Shown here: positions 9,201 through 16,447 of the stretch, in pieces | Numbering within the stretch: position 1 is the first letter of the stretch | Layout: each line of letters begins with the position of its first letter | Assembly: GCA_002327985.1 (NCBI GenBank) | Contig: DCVM01000110.1 | Coordinates: forward strand, 3,810 to 40,685 | DNA length: 36,876 bases | Direction of reading: 5' to 3' | From: Syntrophaceae bacterium UBA2188 | GTDB taxonomy: Bacteria > Desulfobacterota > BSN033 > UBA1163 | Notes under the pieces: generated by a model | Told to the model about the DNA's origin: nothing | The model's database searches: none | What the model saw: the letters and a program-made list of their open reading frames with translations, nothing else | Translations under genes and position numbers: made by a program

Positions 9201-10848
9201 CGCCCGAATGGCTTTTCCCGAGCAAGGCAAGATGAAAGCAAAATGGGAGGCTTTTGATATAGGACTATTAAAATCATGGTTGCCTGAAGGATTTGATTCC
9301 GATGCTAACCTCTCGGGCCATCTCGATGGGCAATGGTCTGCCGATGCAAGGTTTAGCGCCAAAGGGGAATTCATGATTTCTCCGGGGACGTTGCAGTGGC
9401 GGATAAAGGATGGCCTGGTCAAGGCTGCCTTGCAGAAGGCAGATTTGAAATGGCTCTGGCGAGATGAATCCTTGCGAGGGAATTTCTCCCTCTCTCTGGC
9501 AGAATACGGTCATATAGACGGGAGTTTCCAGGTTCCATTTGAAGCCCGTCTCCCCGTTGTTATTCCTCCGAACAGCCCGATCCAGCTTTCTCTCGATGGG
9601 CAGGTTCAGGAAAAAGGCCTGCTCACTGCTTTTTTCCCCGGCTTAATCCGGGAGAGCCGCGGCCAGATAGACCTGGCCGTGAATGCACATGGAACCTGGG
9701 AAGCGCCGCACTTTGAGGGCAATCTTTGGCTGTCAAGGGCAGGCGCTTACTTTCCCGCATCCGGAATCCACCTGAGAGACTTGACGACTCGGGCACGATT
9801 CGCTGGAGACCAGATTCAAATTGAATCCTTTCAGGCCCACTCGGGAGAAGGTCAGGTAGAGGGGAAAGCCACGGTGTGGCTTAAAGACTGGCGTGTATTA
9901 CGCTATCAGGGAAATTTAAAGGGAGAACGTTTTCAAACGATCTATCTTCCTGAGTTGAAGGTGCTCAGCAATCCTCGTCTTGATTTTAACGGCACAACAC
10001 AGAAATTAACCCTGCGAGGGGAGATAGGGCTTCCCGAAGTCTCCCTCCTCGGCCCTCAGACAACGGACTTGGTCCGACCAAGCCCTGATGTGGTGATCGT
10101 GGACCCGGACAAAGCGCCGAAAACAGAACCCTCCCTGACCATGGATATTCAAATTCGCTTGATGCTCGGAGAGAAAGTCCTGGTCAAGGTGGAAGGGATT
10201 GATGCGCGTTTGACAGGGGATGTGATGCTCAACGTTCAGGACCCAAAGGCGGTGAACGCCAGTGGAGAAATCAGGGTCGCTCAGGGTCATTACAGCGTCT
10301 ACGGTCAAAAACTCGAGATCGCCAGGGGTCGCCTTATCTTCCCAGGGGGTCCGGTTGATCAGCCGAACCTCGACGTTTTGGCATTGCGAAAAATCAAAGA
10401 GGTGCAAGCAGGCGTCATCGTCACGGGCACGCCCCGGACGCCCGTCGTCAGGTTATATTCCCGACCATCCATGCCGGACACCGATATCCTTTCTTACATC
10501 GTCCTCGGTCAGCCGCTCGGGGGAGGCAAGGAACAGATCCCTGCCCTCATGCAGGCTGTTGGGTTTCTTCTCTCCGCCGGGGAATCGACCGTGCTCCAAG
10601 GCCAGCTTAAAAGTACCTTAGGCCTTGACACGCTGGATATTCAGGCCAGTGGTGATGGCGTTTCCCGTTCCATGGTGACGGTGGGAAAATATCTAACCCC
10701 TGACCTTTATATCAGTCTCGGACGTTCCCTTGTCACGGACACCACCCTGGTGACTCTTCGCTACACACTTTCCAAACGATGGGAAGTCGAGACAAAAACG
10801 GGTTCTGAAACTGGAGGAACGTTATACTTCAAGATCGAACTCGACTAA
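6220..10848 (+). CDS. tamB: TamB-like translocation and assembly module protein (DUF490)
   Basis: A 1542-residue protein with one N-terminal membrane anchor (about residues 5-26) followed by a long stretch of alternating beta strands, as in AsmA-like bridge proteins. The C-terminal 300 or so residues carry the DUF490/TamB domain, ending in ...TLYFKIELD. TamB spans the periplasm and partners TamA; the family is implicated in outer-membrane biogenesis and phospholipid transport. The ATG overlaps the tamA stop. Residues 718-952 and 953-about 1187 are two copies of one unit with an exact 235-residue offset, sharing segments such as ARxAFPEQG, LxWLWRxExLxGxxSLxxxE and GTWxxPxxxG. This duplication lengthens the rod by one unit. 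It is larger than E. coli TamB (1259 residues). Confidence 0.93.
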   Translation: MKRWYIYGLIILLIVVGACVWTVYWSLGTEEGARWLFKTVSRWSPVKIEAREITGRIAGNLYLKELQLRWPKGEVQVGSLEINWQPLYLLSGTFFANKLILQQVKIQDHSPPGKTEPDLSWPKVSLFLTWLGAEVKEFRIDGLVYRQLDHTPFLIERLSTGSLSWRHGLLAIEKITFKTPATFAEGKMELGFLRPSLSLDLHLELTKTVIGLKTFSLKIELQPGHDPEQVAGTVAFVGKSISTEPMRLFSLEGEMGVTRTTIRLRHLLLSEPTRQGTLTGEGEVTFPNMSPFLRMRLKMTDLDFSPELIVSTTVSGEVRIEGEPSLYRGTFNLRNRKEDWRDIRLSGNFQGNLEGINLSILEGSWIDGTFLGQVKAGWTKGVSLRSEIQVRNFNPARITPEWLGRVNLNLLATFQQPDTGLLEGSLNLRLLESHVRGQALTGGLEAHLSKDVLRISQMNLKGKGFDLSAKGVLQERLTFDADINDLSGLIPGARGSLLSKGWIRWQDRRLEGNFESRGRKLFIAGTEIGAVDFLGRVEDGKDPVVELKSKIHRLKYPSLNLDLVTLNLTGRAAHHSLLVNIQWPQGDLKSSFEGAYKEGAWQGKILRVTGKDAMGSWNLQTPVSLNISPQKFQFTSLVITSTKGERLAVSADLVWGRLRGFLSAEWQEIHLAHINPFLGNRNLSGLTTGAFRIRWLEDDRLQLSSRFTAKGVYRDGPFTLKFSQAQAELSWNEAGLQGLWNMDFYENSKFSGTLSSFQPARLAFPEQGSMKVVLENINLMLLQPWLPPTLRLEGLLSGHATGNWSTGAPFDTQGELNISRGIVRWQREEGPISDHIETAQLRWLWRGEQLSGDLSLAFTELGSVKGSFYLPLVARWPLLIHPTGPIQVSLQGNVEQKGLMPTLFPALIHQSRGWLRLSLNASGTWQRPRLIGSLQLADSKIHFLTDQKAKKSIPLNLSGGSLNVDWREKGLSAAIELQLAEGGRFHGNFSSEQSARMAFPEQGKMKAKWEAFDIGLLKSWLPEGFDSDANLSGHLDGQWSADARFSAKGEFMISPGTLQWRIKDGLVKAALQKADLKWLWRDESLRGNFSLSLAEYGHIDGSFQVPFEARLPVVIPPNSPIQLSLDGQVQEKGLLTAFFPGLIRESRGQIDLAVNAHGTWEAPHFEGNLWLSRAGAYFPASGIHLRDLTTRARFAGDQIQIESFQAHSGEGQVEGKATVWLKDWRVLRYQGNLKGERFQTIYLPELKVLSNPRLDFNGTTQKLTLRGEIGLPEVSLLGPQTTDLVRPSPDVVIVDPDKAPKTEPSLTMDIQIRLMLGEKVLVKVEGIDARLTGDVMLNVQDPKAVNASGEIRVAQGHYSVYGQKLEIARGRLIFPGGPVDQPNLDVLALRKIKEVQAGVIVTGTPRTPVVRLYSRPSMPDTDILSYIVLGQPLGGGKEQIPALMQAVGFLLSAGESTVLQGQLKSTLGLDTLDIQASGDGVSRSMVTVGKYLTPDLYISLGRSLVTDTTLVTLRYTLSKRWEVETKTGSETGGTLYFKIELD
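8371..9780 (+). repeat. internal tandem duplication inside tamB (two 705-bp units)
   Basis: Units 8371-9075 and 9076-9780 encode residues 718-952 and 953-1187 of TamB. Matching segments keep the same 705-bp offset; for example the codons for AFPEQG begin at 8506 and at 9211. DNA identity is only moderate, so the duplication is old enough to have diverged. Confidence 0.8.
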
Positions 10849-11038
10849 TGGCACTTCATCCAGGATCGCCACTGACTCTGATCTTAACCGCTTACACCCA
10901 ATCCTTTTACATCTCACTGCTGGAGAGACTGTATCATATGCGATTTGGACGCCTGAACCCAAATGCTTAAAGGTTACCCCTCTAAATCTTTTTCACCTGA
11001 CCGCCTCTCCCCCTTTTCCAAAAGTCGGTTTTTTCATA

Positions 11039-12130
11039 TTAGGACACAGTCTTGGAGCGCAGGTGGTATCCAAAGGGCAATTCGATAATTGCCTCCGTGC
11101 CTGCCCCGGGTCGACTTTCCAATCGTATCTTGCCCTGGTGTTCCTCGATGATCTTTTTTGCAATCGTCATCCCGAGTCCAGTTCCTGTGCTTTTCTTGGA
11201 GTAAAAAGGAATAAAGACATTTTCAAGGGTTTCCTTGTCCATCCCTGGGCCAAAATCCCTCACCTTGACCACGACATGATTCTTCTCGGTCTCTGTCCGG
11301 AGGAGAACACGCTCTCCTTTCGGGGAGGCCTCAATGGCATTGTTGATGAGGTTGGTGATGGCTCTCTGGAGATTGAAACTGTCCATTTCTATCTTCACTG
11401 GATCGCTGGCAAGAGGCATGGACAGCAGGACATTTCTTTCTTCCGCTTTTATTTGGCAGGAGTCGCAGGCCTGTTGGATCACTCGATGGATTTCCTCCTC
11501 TTTTAACTCTAATTGAATCGGTCTGGCAAAATCTAAGACTCCGTCCACAATTCTCTGCATGTTCTGGGCGGCGTTTTCAATCACCTGTGTCGCAGCAATG
11601 ATGTCTCCTTTTCCCTCGCGAATCCTTTTCACGAAGCCCAATATGGAAATAAGCGGATTTCTCAAATCATGCACCAGGCTTGCAGCGACCTGTCCTATTC
11701 CGGCCAGATAACAGTTCTTTTCCAGTTCGCTTTGTTTTTTCCTCTCGCGATCGATGAGAAAACCTGCCAGGAACGCAAAGACTCCTGAAAAGAGAAGATG
11801 TAATAATCGGTCGGTAAAAGCTAAAAACGTTGTGGTCCAGTGTCCAAAAATATAAGGGAAATATAAGGCGGAAACGAAGAGATAAGTATAAATAGCGCCT
11901 TTCAGGCCAAAAAGCAGTGCTCCGAGGAGGAGAGGGATGTAGTACAGCTCTTCAAGAATAATATGGGGGGATTGAGCCTGAAAGAGGAAATGGTGCAGAA
12001 AGGTAAGAAATAATGTAAAACCCATAATAAAAATAATGGGATATTTTTTCTTGCCCATCATTCTTGCTTGACCCACGCAAACCTTTATAAAACAGGAGGC
12101 GTTCCACGGGGGAATCTCTCCTGGACTCAT
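11039..12130 (-). CDS. membrane-bound sensor histidine kinase (orphan)
   Basis: A 363-residue protein with four or so N-terminal membrane segments (about residues 31-126) and no large periplasmic domain, followed by a HisKA/HATPase core. Visible motifs are the H-box AASLVHDLRNPL (His154), the N-box with NLINNAIEAS, DFGPGMD, and GTGLGMTIAKKI. It should autophosphorylate His154 and pass the phosphate to a response regulator; none is adjacent, the nearest being the single-domain regulator at 17983. The start used here lies 3 nt after the stop of the preceding MscS-type gene, suggesting coupling. Met codons at 12061 and 12058 just before the first membrane segment are alternative starts; neither choice has a good ribosome site. 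Signal and target are unknown. Confidence 0.88.
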   Translation of the reverse strand: MSPGEIPPWNASCFIKVCVGQARMMGKKKYPIIFIMGFTLFLTFLHHFLFQAQSPHIILEELYYIPLLLGALLFGLKGAIYTYLFVSALYFPYIFGHWTTTFLAFTDRLLHLLFSGVFAFLAGFLIDRERKKQSELEKNCYLAGIGQVAASLVHDLRNPLISILGFVKRIREGKGDIIAATQVIENAAQNMQRIVDGVLDFARPIQLELKEEEIHRVIQQACDSCQIKAEERNVLLSMPLASDPVKIEMDSFNLQRAITNLINNAIEASPKGERVLLRTETEKNHVVVKVRDFGPGMDKETLENVFIPFYSKKSTGTGLGMTIAKKIIEEHQGKIRLESRPGAGTEAIIELPFGYHLRSKTVS

Positions 12131-12133
12131 TCA

Positions 12134-12844
12134 TCAGAGATGAGAGAAACGGTCTGGTTTCTCATCCTTGTCCCCCTTCCCCCTATAAAGTCTTTCAAGG
12201 AAGTCTTTCGCCAATTCTCTTCCTCCCCACCCAAAGGCAATGGCCAAAGCCAGGACTATTCCACCAAAAACGATGGTAAAGGCCACAACGATCACCTTCT
12301 CTGCAATACCAAGGTGGTAGAGAGCCATTGTTAGGGATAGAACGATGATGAACCAACGGATGGAACGACTGATGAGTTTGGCGGATTCCATCTGGGCATT
12401 GACCGCTGCAATCAATGCCGCCTGACCTAAAAAGATGGCGATTAAATAACCGATCACCAAGATGAGAACCGCTGCAAACAGGTGGGGGAGGTAATTGAAA
12501 AATTGGGTGATGAGGTGCTGAGTGGCCGCCACCTCCAGGGCATTAACCCCCAAGATGAGTGTGATGAGAACGATGACCCAGTAGAAGAACCGACTCAAAA
12601 GATTGGAAGGAGAATACGCCTCCCCTTCTTTAGACAGAATCTGGGTCAATCCCCATCCCTCGCTGATCTTGTCTAATTGAATCGCCTTTAAAAAACGATA
12701 CAGAATCGTTTTAAAAATCCAAGCGACGAGAAAACCAATGATGAGAATCGTGATCATCGCCAACAAATTGGGTAAAAAGGTAATCACCTTTCCCAAAAAC
12801 TTATTGAATGAATCTGAAATAGCTACCCGCCAGACTTCTCCCAT
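12134..12844 (-). CDS. MscS-type TM-helix membrane protein (CmpX-like)
   Basis: A 236-residue protein that is mostly membrane helices: about five segments at roughly residues 22-48, 81-103, 117-140, 160-180 and 184-208. It lacks the cytoplasmic beta domain of canonical MscS. The two long glycine- and alanine-rich segments containing LLAMITILIIGFLVAW and LFAAVLILVIGYLIAI match the repeated 'conserved TM helix' of mechanosensitive-channel relatives such as CmpX. The tail FGWGGRELAKDFLERL is also typical. A role in turgor or membrane stress is inferred from family and context, not shown. The ATG at 12842-12844 has a perfect AGGAGG 8 nt upstream; a GTG at 12853 falls inside that ribosome site. 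It lies between a glycosyltransferase (25 nt upstream) and a histidine kinase (downstream). Confidence 0.85.
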   Translation of the reverse strand: MGEVWRVAISDSFNKFLGKVITFLPNLLAMITILIIGFLVAWIFKTILYRFLKAIQLDKISEGWGLTQILSKEGEAYSPSNLLSRFFYWVIVLITLILGVNALEVAATQHLITQFFNYLPHLFAAVLILVIGYLIAIFLGQAALIAAVNAQMESAKLISRSIRWFIIVLSLTMALYHLGIAEKVIVVAFTIVFGGIVLALAIAFGWGGRELAKDFLERLYRGKGDKDEKPDRFSHL

Positions 12845-12852
12845 GCCCTTCA

Positions 12853-12858
12853 CCTCCT
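12853..12858 (-). promoter_or_regulatory. ribosome binding site deciding the MscS-type gene start
   Basis: The minus strand reads AGGAGG here, 8 nt before the ATG at 12842-12844. The longer reading frame would start at a GTG overlapping this site, which makes the ATG the better start. Confidence 0.8.
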
Positions 12859-12868
12859 CTTTTCTTCC

Positions 12869-14113
12869 CTATGCCCAGTGTTTAATGAGATAGGGTTTCA
12901 TCTCCTCAAAAATCTTGCAAAGGGATTCGATTTTCTCCTCCACCTCTCCGGCCGCGCTCTCCTGATTCTCCTTGATGAAAGAGGCCACCCGACCCAGGTA
13001 GAGCGGAATCATGGACTTCAATAAATGGTCACGACGGACGGATCCCTTGTGATACGCAATAGCAAAATCATAGACAATACGTACCCATAGATCCTGAGGA
13101 AATGAGAATGCCTCGTCCGACAGTCGTTCAATGGACTCAAGCCATCGGGCTGTCTCAGAGGGTAACATCTTGGTCCAGATCTCCATGAGATCATTGACGC
13201 CCAATCGAAAGTTTCTGATCATCCGCTCCAGATTCACGGACACCGGTTCCAGTCCAACTTCATATTGGAAACCAAACGTGGAGACGGGTTGCGATTCTTT
13301 AACCTCTTTCCAGAGAGGTTCATATTCCTTCATCAAACCAAAAACCGAAGAGACGACTTGTGTGAACATCGGCCCCAGATCGCTTCCAGGGTCTTTGGCA
13401 TCATGGATCTTAGCCCCGAGATAGGATTGGCAAACCTGATAACCCTCAGCGATGGCCAAGGTGGTCATCCAGATATCGATCCCGAATCTGGCCACATCGG
13501 TCTCCCAAACCTCTCGGGTGACATAGAACCTTGCCAGCTTCCCGGAAAAACCAAAGTCCCCTCCGATGGGTTGACGAATCCTCTTCCCATATAACGCCCG
13601 AGTCATTGGATAGACAATGCTGTTGGTAATGGTTCCATCGTATTTATGCCGTGCATAGAGAGGGGCGACATAGTCAAACCCTTCTTCATAAATGGGTCGG
13701 AGAAGGAGTTCCATCCATTCCGGTGTGATGGACCTCAAATCCGAATCCACGACGGCGCAGGCCTTGGCCTCAAGAAAAGTCGCCGCCTCAAAAATGCCAC
13801 GGAATGCACTTCCCTTCCCTGGAATTCCGTGGTATGGAGTGACGATCTTATGGAGGGAATGAACCGGGTGGGAGATAAGGATGGTCTTAAAATCTTCAAT
13901 CCCAACCTTCTGCACCTCCTCTTGAGTCCCATCCGTGGACCCTCCATCAGAGTTGATCAGCACAGCCTTTGCCTTTGGAAAATATTTAGCGAGACCGGCC
14001 ATGACCGCCCGGACGACATGACTAATGGTTCGAGCATTATTATAACTGGGGACCCCAATCAATATATCGGTTTCTTTTATTTCTTCCAATTTAATTTTGA
14101 ACGGCGTCTCCAT
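12869..14113 (-). CDS. GT-A glycosyltransferase, GT81/GT78-like
   Basis: A 414-residue cytoplasmic enzyme with the GT2-type nucleotide-sugar fold: an N-terminal VPSYNNARTI strand-loop, SDGGSTDGT, a PGKGSAF loop (residues 98-104), the metal-binding DSD (123-125), QPIGGDF (181-187) and FGIDIWM (210-216), then a catalytic-type His at 237. This motif order is shared by glucosyl-3-phosphoglycerate synthases (GT81) and mannosylglycerate synthases (GT78), so the product could be a second glycosylglycerate-type solute. The C-terminal 150 residues are helical. It is distinct in sequence from the GpgS at 16422. The genes on both sides are close (15 nt upstream, 25 nt downstream), which places it in the same operon. 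Acceptor specificity cannot be read from sequence. Confidence 0.8.
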   Translation of the reverse strand: METPFKIKLEEIKETDILIGVPSYNNARTISHVVRAVMAGLAKYFPKAKAVLINSDGGSTDGTQEEVQKVGIEDFKTILISHPVHSLHKIVTPYHGIPGKGSAFRGIFEAATFLEAKACAVVDSDLRSITPEWMELLLRPIYEEGFDYVAPLYARHKYDGTITNSIVYPMTRALYGKRIRQPIGGDFGFSGKLARFYVTREVWETDVARFGIDIWMTTLAIAEGYQVCQSYLGAKIHDAKDPGSDLGPMFTQVVSSVFGLMKEYEPLWKEVKESQPVSTFGFQYEVGLEPVSVNLERMIRNFRLGVNDLMEIWTKMLPSETARWLESIERLSDEAFSFPQDLWVRIVYDFAIAYHKGSVRRDHLLKSMIPLYLGRVASFIKENQESAAGEVEEKIESLCKIFEEMKPYLIKHWA

Positions 14114-14128
14114 CCTTTCCCGTCGCCC

Positions 14129-15292
14129 CTATATCCAACACTGCTCTATCATTTCATTCATTCCGTCTCTTTGAATGTCTGTCATCGCCTTTTCCCAATC
14201 TGCTCTAAACGTTAAATATGGCAACCACCCTTCGTTCTTCTCTCGAAAAATGAAACGGAGGTTCGCCACACCCTCTTTGGCTTTCTCCCACTCCTTTTTC
14301 CACAAATAATCCAAGCTGAGAAAGAGAGACGTCAGGACGGCCTTGGGGTAAAGGGTCCACCTCATAAAATATCCGGGATAAGGGTCGAGACCTAAATGGG
14401 AGGCCCCTTTTGCCTTTTCCCGTTCATAGAGAAATCGTTCAATATCTCCCCTCAGTTCCTCCAAGAAGTAAACCTCCGTTCTTTCAGGATGGAGGTGTTT
14501 GATTCTCAACGCTCTGTCAAAGAAGAGGCTAAATCTAAAATAATGGGCATTGATAAGGTAATCCGTATCTTCTCCTCTCGGAATGTAAGGATCGAAGGGG
14601 ATACGCCGGAACAGATCTCGATGAAGGGCAAGATTTCCACCTAAAAGCATGGAGGATTGGACAAGGCGGTCCTTTGACGAGAGGATTTTCTCCCAGACGC
14701 GATTCATCCACTTTGTTTTATTCCATAGAAATCTCCACCAGAGTCGTTGCGGGGGGAGAAGAATCGTGCCGTCTGGGTTGACATAAAACCCGCCTTTCCC
14801 AGAGACCACCTTGCCATTCCACTTCTCATTCAAATACTCGCAGGCAACGGTTAGAAACTTCGGATCTTCGATCACTTCGTCGCTATCGATGAAGATCGCC
14901 ACCTCCACGGAAAGGGCTTGTGCAAGAAGAAGACCCGTGTTCCGAATTTTGGAAAACCCCTTCAGATCAATTAGGGAATAGACGTTTTTCACATGGATTT
15001 GCTCTAAATACTGTCTTAATCGTTCCAAATGTTGGGAGGAAAAGATCAACGCTCTTTGCAACCCAAGATTCTTTAACTCTTCTCTGAGGAACCTGTCCAT
15101 CTCATCGAAAGAATTCCCTCCATTCCCTCCGGTCCGATCAAAACACACAGGAAGAATATGGATGAAATCTTGGTCTTCTAATATCTCCAAGCTCTTGATT
15201 GCTCTCTTCGCCAGGCTCAATCCTTCCAAATAGGGTAGTTCATCCGGTTGGTTGAATTTGAGATAAATCGGAATGATGACCGCTTTTTTCAT
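14129..15292 (-). CDS. GT2-like glycosyltransferase of unknown specificity
   Basis: A 387-residue protein with a GT-A-like core: the opening strand KKAVIIPIYLKF, a segment KIRNTGLLLAQAL, the metal motif IDSDEV near residue 145, and a later RGEDTDYL followed by KHLHPER, positions that in GT2 enzymes hold the catalytic base and a metal-binding His. No signal peptide or membrane helix stands out, so it is probably cytoplasmic or peripherally attached. Its ATG overlaps the stop of the LapA-type gene as ATGA, and the next glycosyltransferase follows 15 nt later. It therefore belongs to the glycosylglycerate-type operon. I do not recognise a characterised relative; it could act on a solute, a lipid or a surface glycan. 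Confidence 0.78.
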   Translation of the reverse strand: MKKAVIIPIYLKFNQPDELPYLEGLSLAKRAIKSLEILEDQDFIHILPVCFDRTGGNGGNSFDEMDRFLREELKNLGLQRALIFSSQHLERLRQYLEQIHVKNVYSLIDLKGFSKIRNTGLLLAQALSVEVAIFIDSDEVIEDPKFLTVACEYLNEKWNGKVVSGKGGFYVNPDGTILLPPQRLWWRFLWNKTKWMNRVWEKILSSKDRLVQSSMLLGGNLALHRDLFRRIPFDPYIPRGEDTDYLINAHYFRFSLFFDRALRIKHLHPERTEVYFLEELRGDIERFLYEREKAKGASHLGLDPYPGYFMRWTLYPKAVLTSLFLSLDYLWKKEWEKAKEGVANLRFIFREKNEGWLPYLTFRADWEKAMTDIQRDGMNEMIEQCWI

Positions 15293-15594
15293 GGTTCTTT
15301 CGCCTTGATTCCTTCCTGTCCCAAGGTCGAAGGCCGATAGAGAACGGCCTCAAGATTTTTTATCTGTTTCTTTAGCTCCTTCGATCGAATGGAATGTTTG
15401 ATAGCTTTCGGAATCCAAAAAAAGAGGGTGATGAGAACCCCTATCCCAACGGATCCTAAGAGGGTATGGAGGAGAGAGGTTTCAAACCTCCAAAAGAAGA
15501 CTTTGATGACAATCAAAGGAGCCGACGAATTCTGTATGGCAAAAATGGCGACGCCAATGACCATCGCAAACACCAACCAGTAAAAGAATTGCAT
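15289..15594 (-). CDS. LapA-domain (DUF1049) membrane protein
   Basis: A 101-residue inner-membrane protein with two helices (about residues 3-23 and 43-62) and a basic coiled C-terminal tail, the layout of the LapA/DUF1049 family. In E. coli LapA works with LapB in control of lipopolysaccharide synthesis, but many relatives are uncharacterised. The phrase AIQNSSAPLIVIKVFFWRFE is typical of the first loop. The start has AGGAGG at 7 nt. It lies 13 nt after the HAD phosphatase gene and overlaps the next glycosyltransferase by 4 nt. An envelope link is inferred from family only. Confidence 0.88.
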   Translation of the reverse strand: MQFFYWLVFAMVIGVAIFAIQNSSAPLIVIKVFFWRFETSLLHTLLGSVGIGVLITLFFWIPKAIKHSIRSKELKKQIKNLEAVLYRPSTLGQEGIKAKEP

Positions 15595-15607
15595 TGCGCT
15601 TCCTCCT

Positions 15608-16447
15608 CTATGGGATCAATTCGGTTAATACTTTTGAGACCGCCTCGTTCCAGACTTGGGGTCCCCTTCCTTCAAGAAGGGTTAACTTGGGGGCTGACGA
15701 TAGAACTTTGGGTAACAGTTCCTCTTTTTCCTTGAGGAAAATCGGGTGATCCACGGCCAATAACATCGGTAGATCGTTCAGGCTATCCCCGATTCCAACA
15801 GTAAAGATTGAGAAAAATTGATTCTCATAGAGTTCCTTCAAAATTTCAACGGCCTTGCCTTTATCATTATTGCCCAAAATATGGTGAAACGTTCCTCCCC
15901 AAACATAATTCATCTCTTTTTCTTTGATTTTTCTTTTGATGATCTCGATTTCTGTCTCCCCTCCCTCAACGATAAATGGCTCATCATATTCCCTTTTCTT
16001 TGCAAACTCAGCTTCTTTAAGACTTAATCCACAGAGTGAGGTCAACTCTTCCTTGGTGAGGTCAGAAAATCCTTTGATTTTAATCCCTGCCTCCCTCTTA
16101 ATGGATTCTAAGACCTCTATGATCCGAGGATAAAAGGTCCCCAACTCTAAGACAAAGTATTCGTCCAATTCTCTATCATAAGGGAACGGGAATGAAAAAT
16201 AATTTTTAGGGATAAACACACCTCCTCCATTTTCTGAAACGAAGGGATGGTCATTTTCAAGCCGCTTTCGGTAGATTTCAATCTCGTACCGGGTCTTGCT
16301 ACTGGAAAGAACCAGAGGAATACCCTTTATCCGGATCAGATTGAGGGCAGGCTCTGCCGGGCTAAAGGAATACGTTTTCCGATCCAGCAGAGTCCCATCT
16401 AAATCAGTGATGATTACAAGTTTAGGTGTTGTCGTCATCGACTGCAT
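15608..16447 (-). CDS. gpgP: HAD-IIB phosphatase, mannosyl/glucosyl-3-phosphoglycerate phosphatase family
   Basis: A 279-residue HAD hydrolase of the MPGP branch. Motif I is TDLDGTLLD (nucleophile Asp15, acid Asp17), motif II the serines in LVLSSSKTR, motif III the Lys in NNDKGKAVEI, and motif IV GIGDSLNDLPML. The phrase SENGGGVFIP is characteristic of this family. It should remove phosphate from the glycosyl-3-phosphoglycerate made by the preceding synthase, giving glucosylglycerate (or mannosylglycerate). The ATG at 16445-16447 has GAGAGG 7 nt upstream and lies within the gpgS coding end, an overlap of 26 nt that implies coupled translation. The gene symbol rests on the GpgS assignment of its neighbour; mpgP would be the alternative. 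Confidence 0.86.
   Translation of the reverse strand: MQSMTTTPKLVIITDLDGTLLDRKTYSFSPAEPALNLIRIKGIPLVLSSSKTRYEIEIYRKRLENDHPFVSENGGGVFIPKNYFSFPFPYDRELDEYFVLELGTFYPRIIEVLESIKREAGIKIKGFSDLTKEELTSLCGLSLKEAEFAKKREYDEPFIVEGGETEIEIIKRKIKEKEMNYVWGGTFHHILGNNDKGKAVEILKELYENQFFSIFTVGIGDSLNDLPMLLAVDHPIFLKEKEELLPKVLSSAPKLTLLEGRGPQVWNEAVSKVLTELIP

Noticed and set aside
11008..11034. Terminator after tamB
   Set aside because: A T run (11029-11034) is present, but the only stems before it are 4-5 bp with very small or very large loops.
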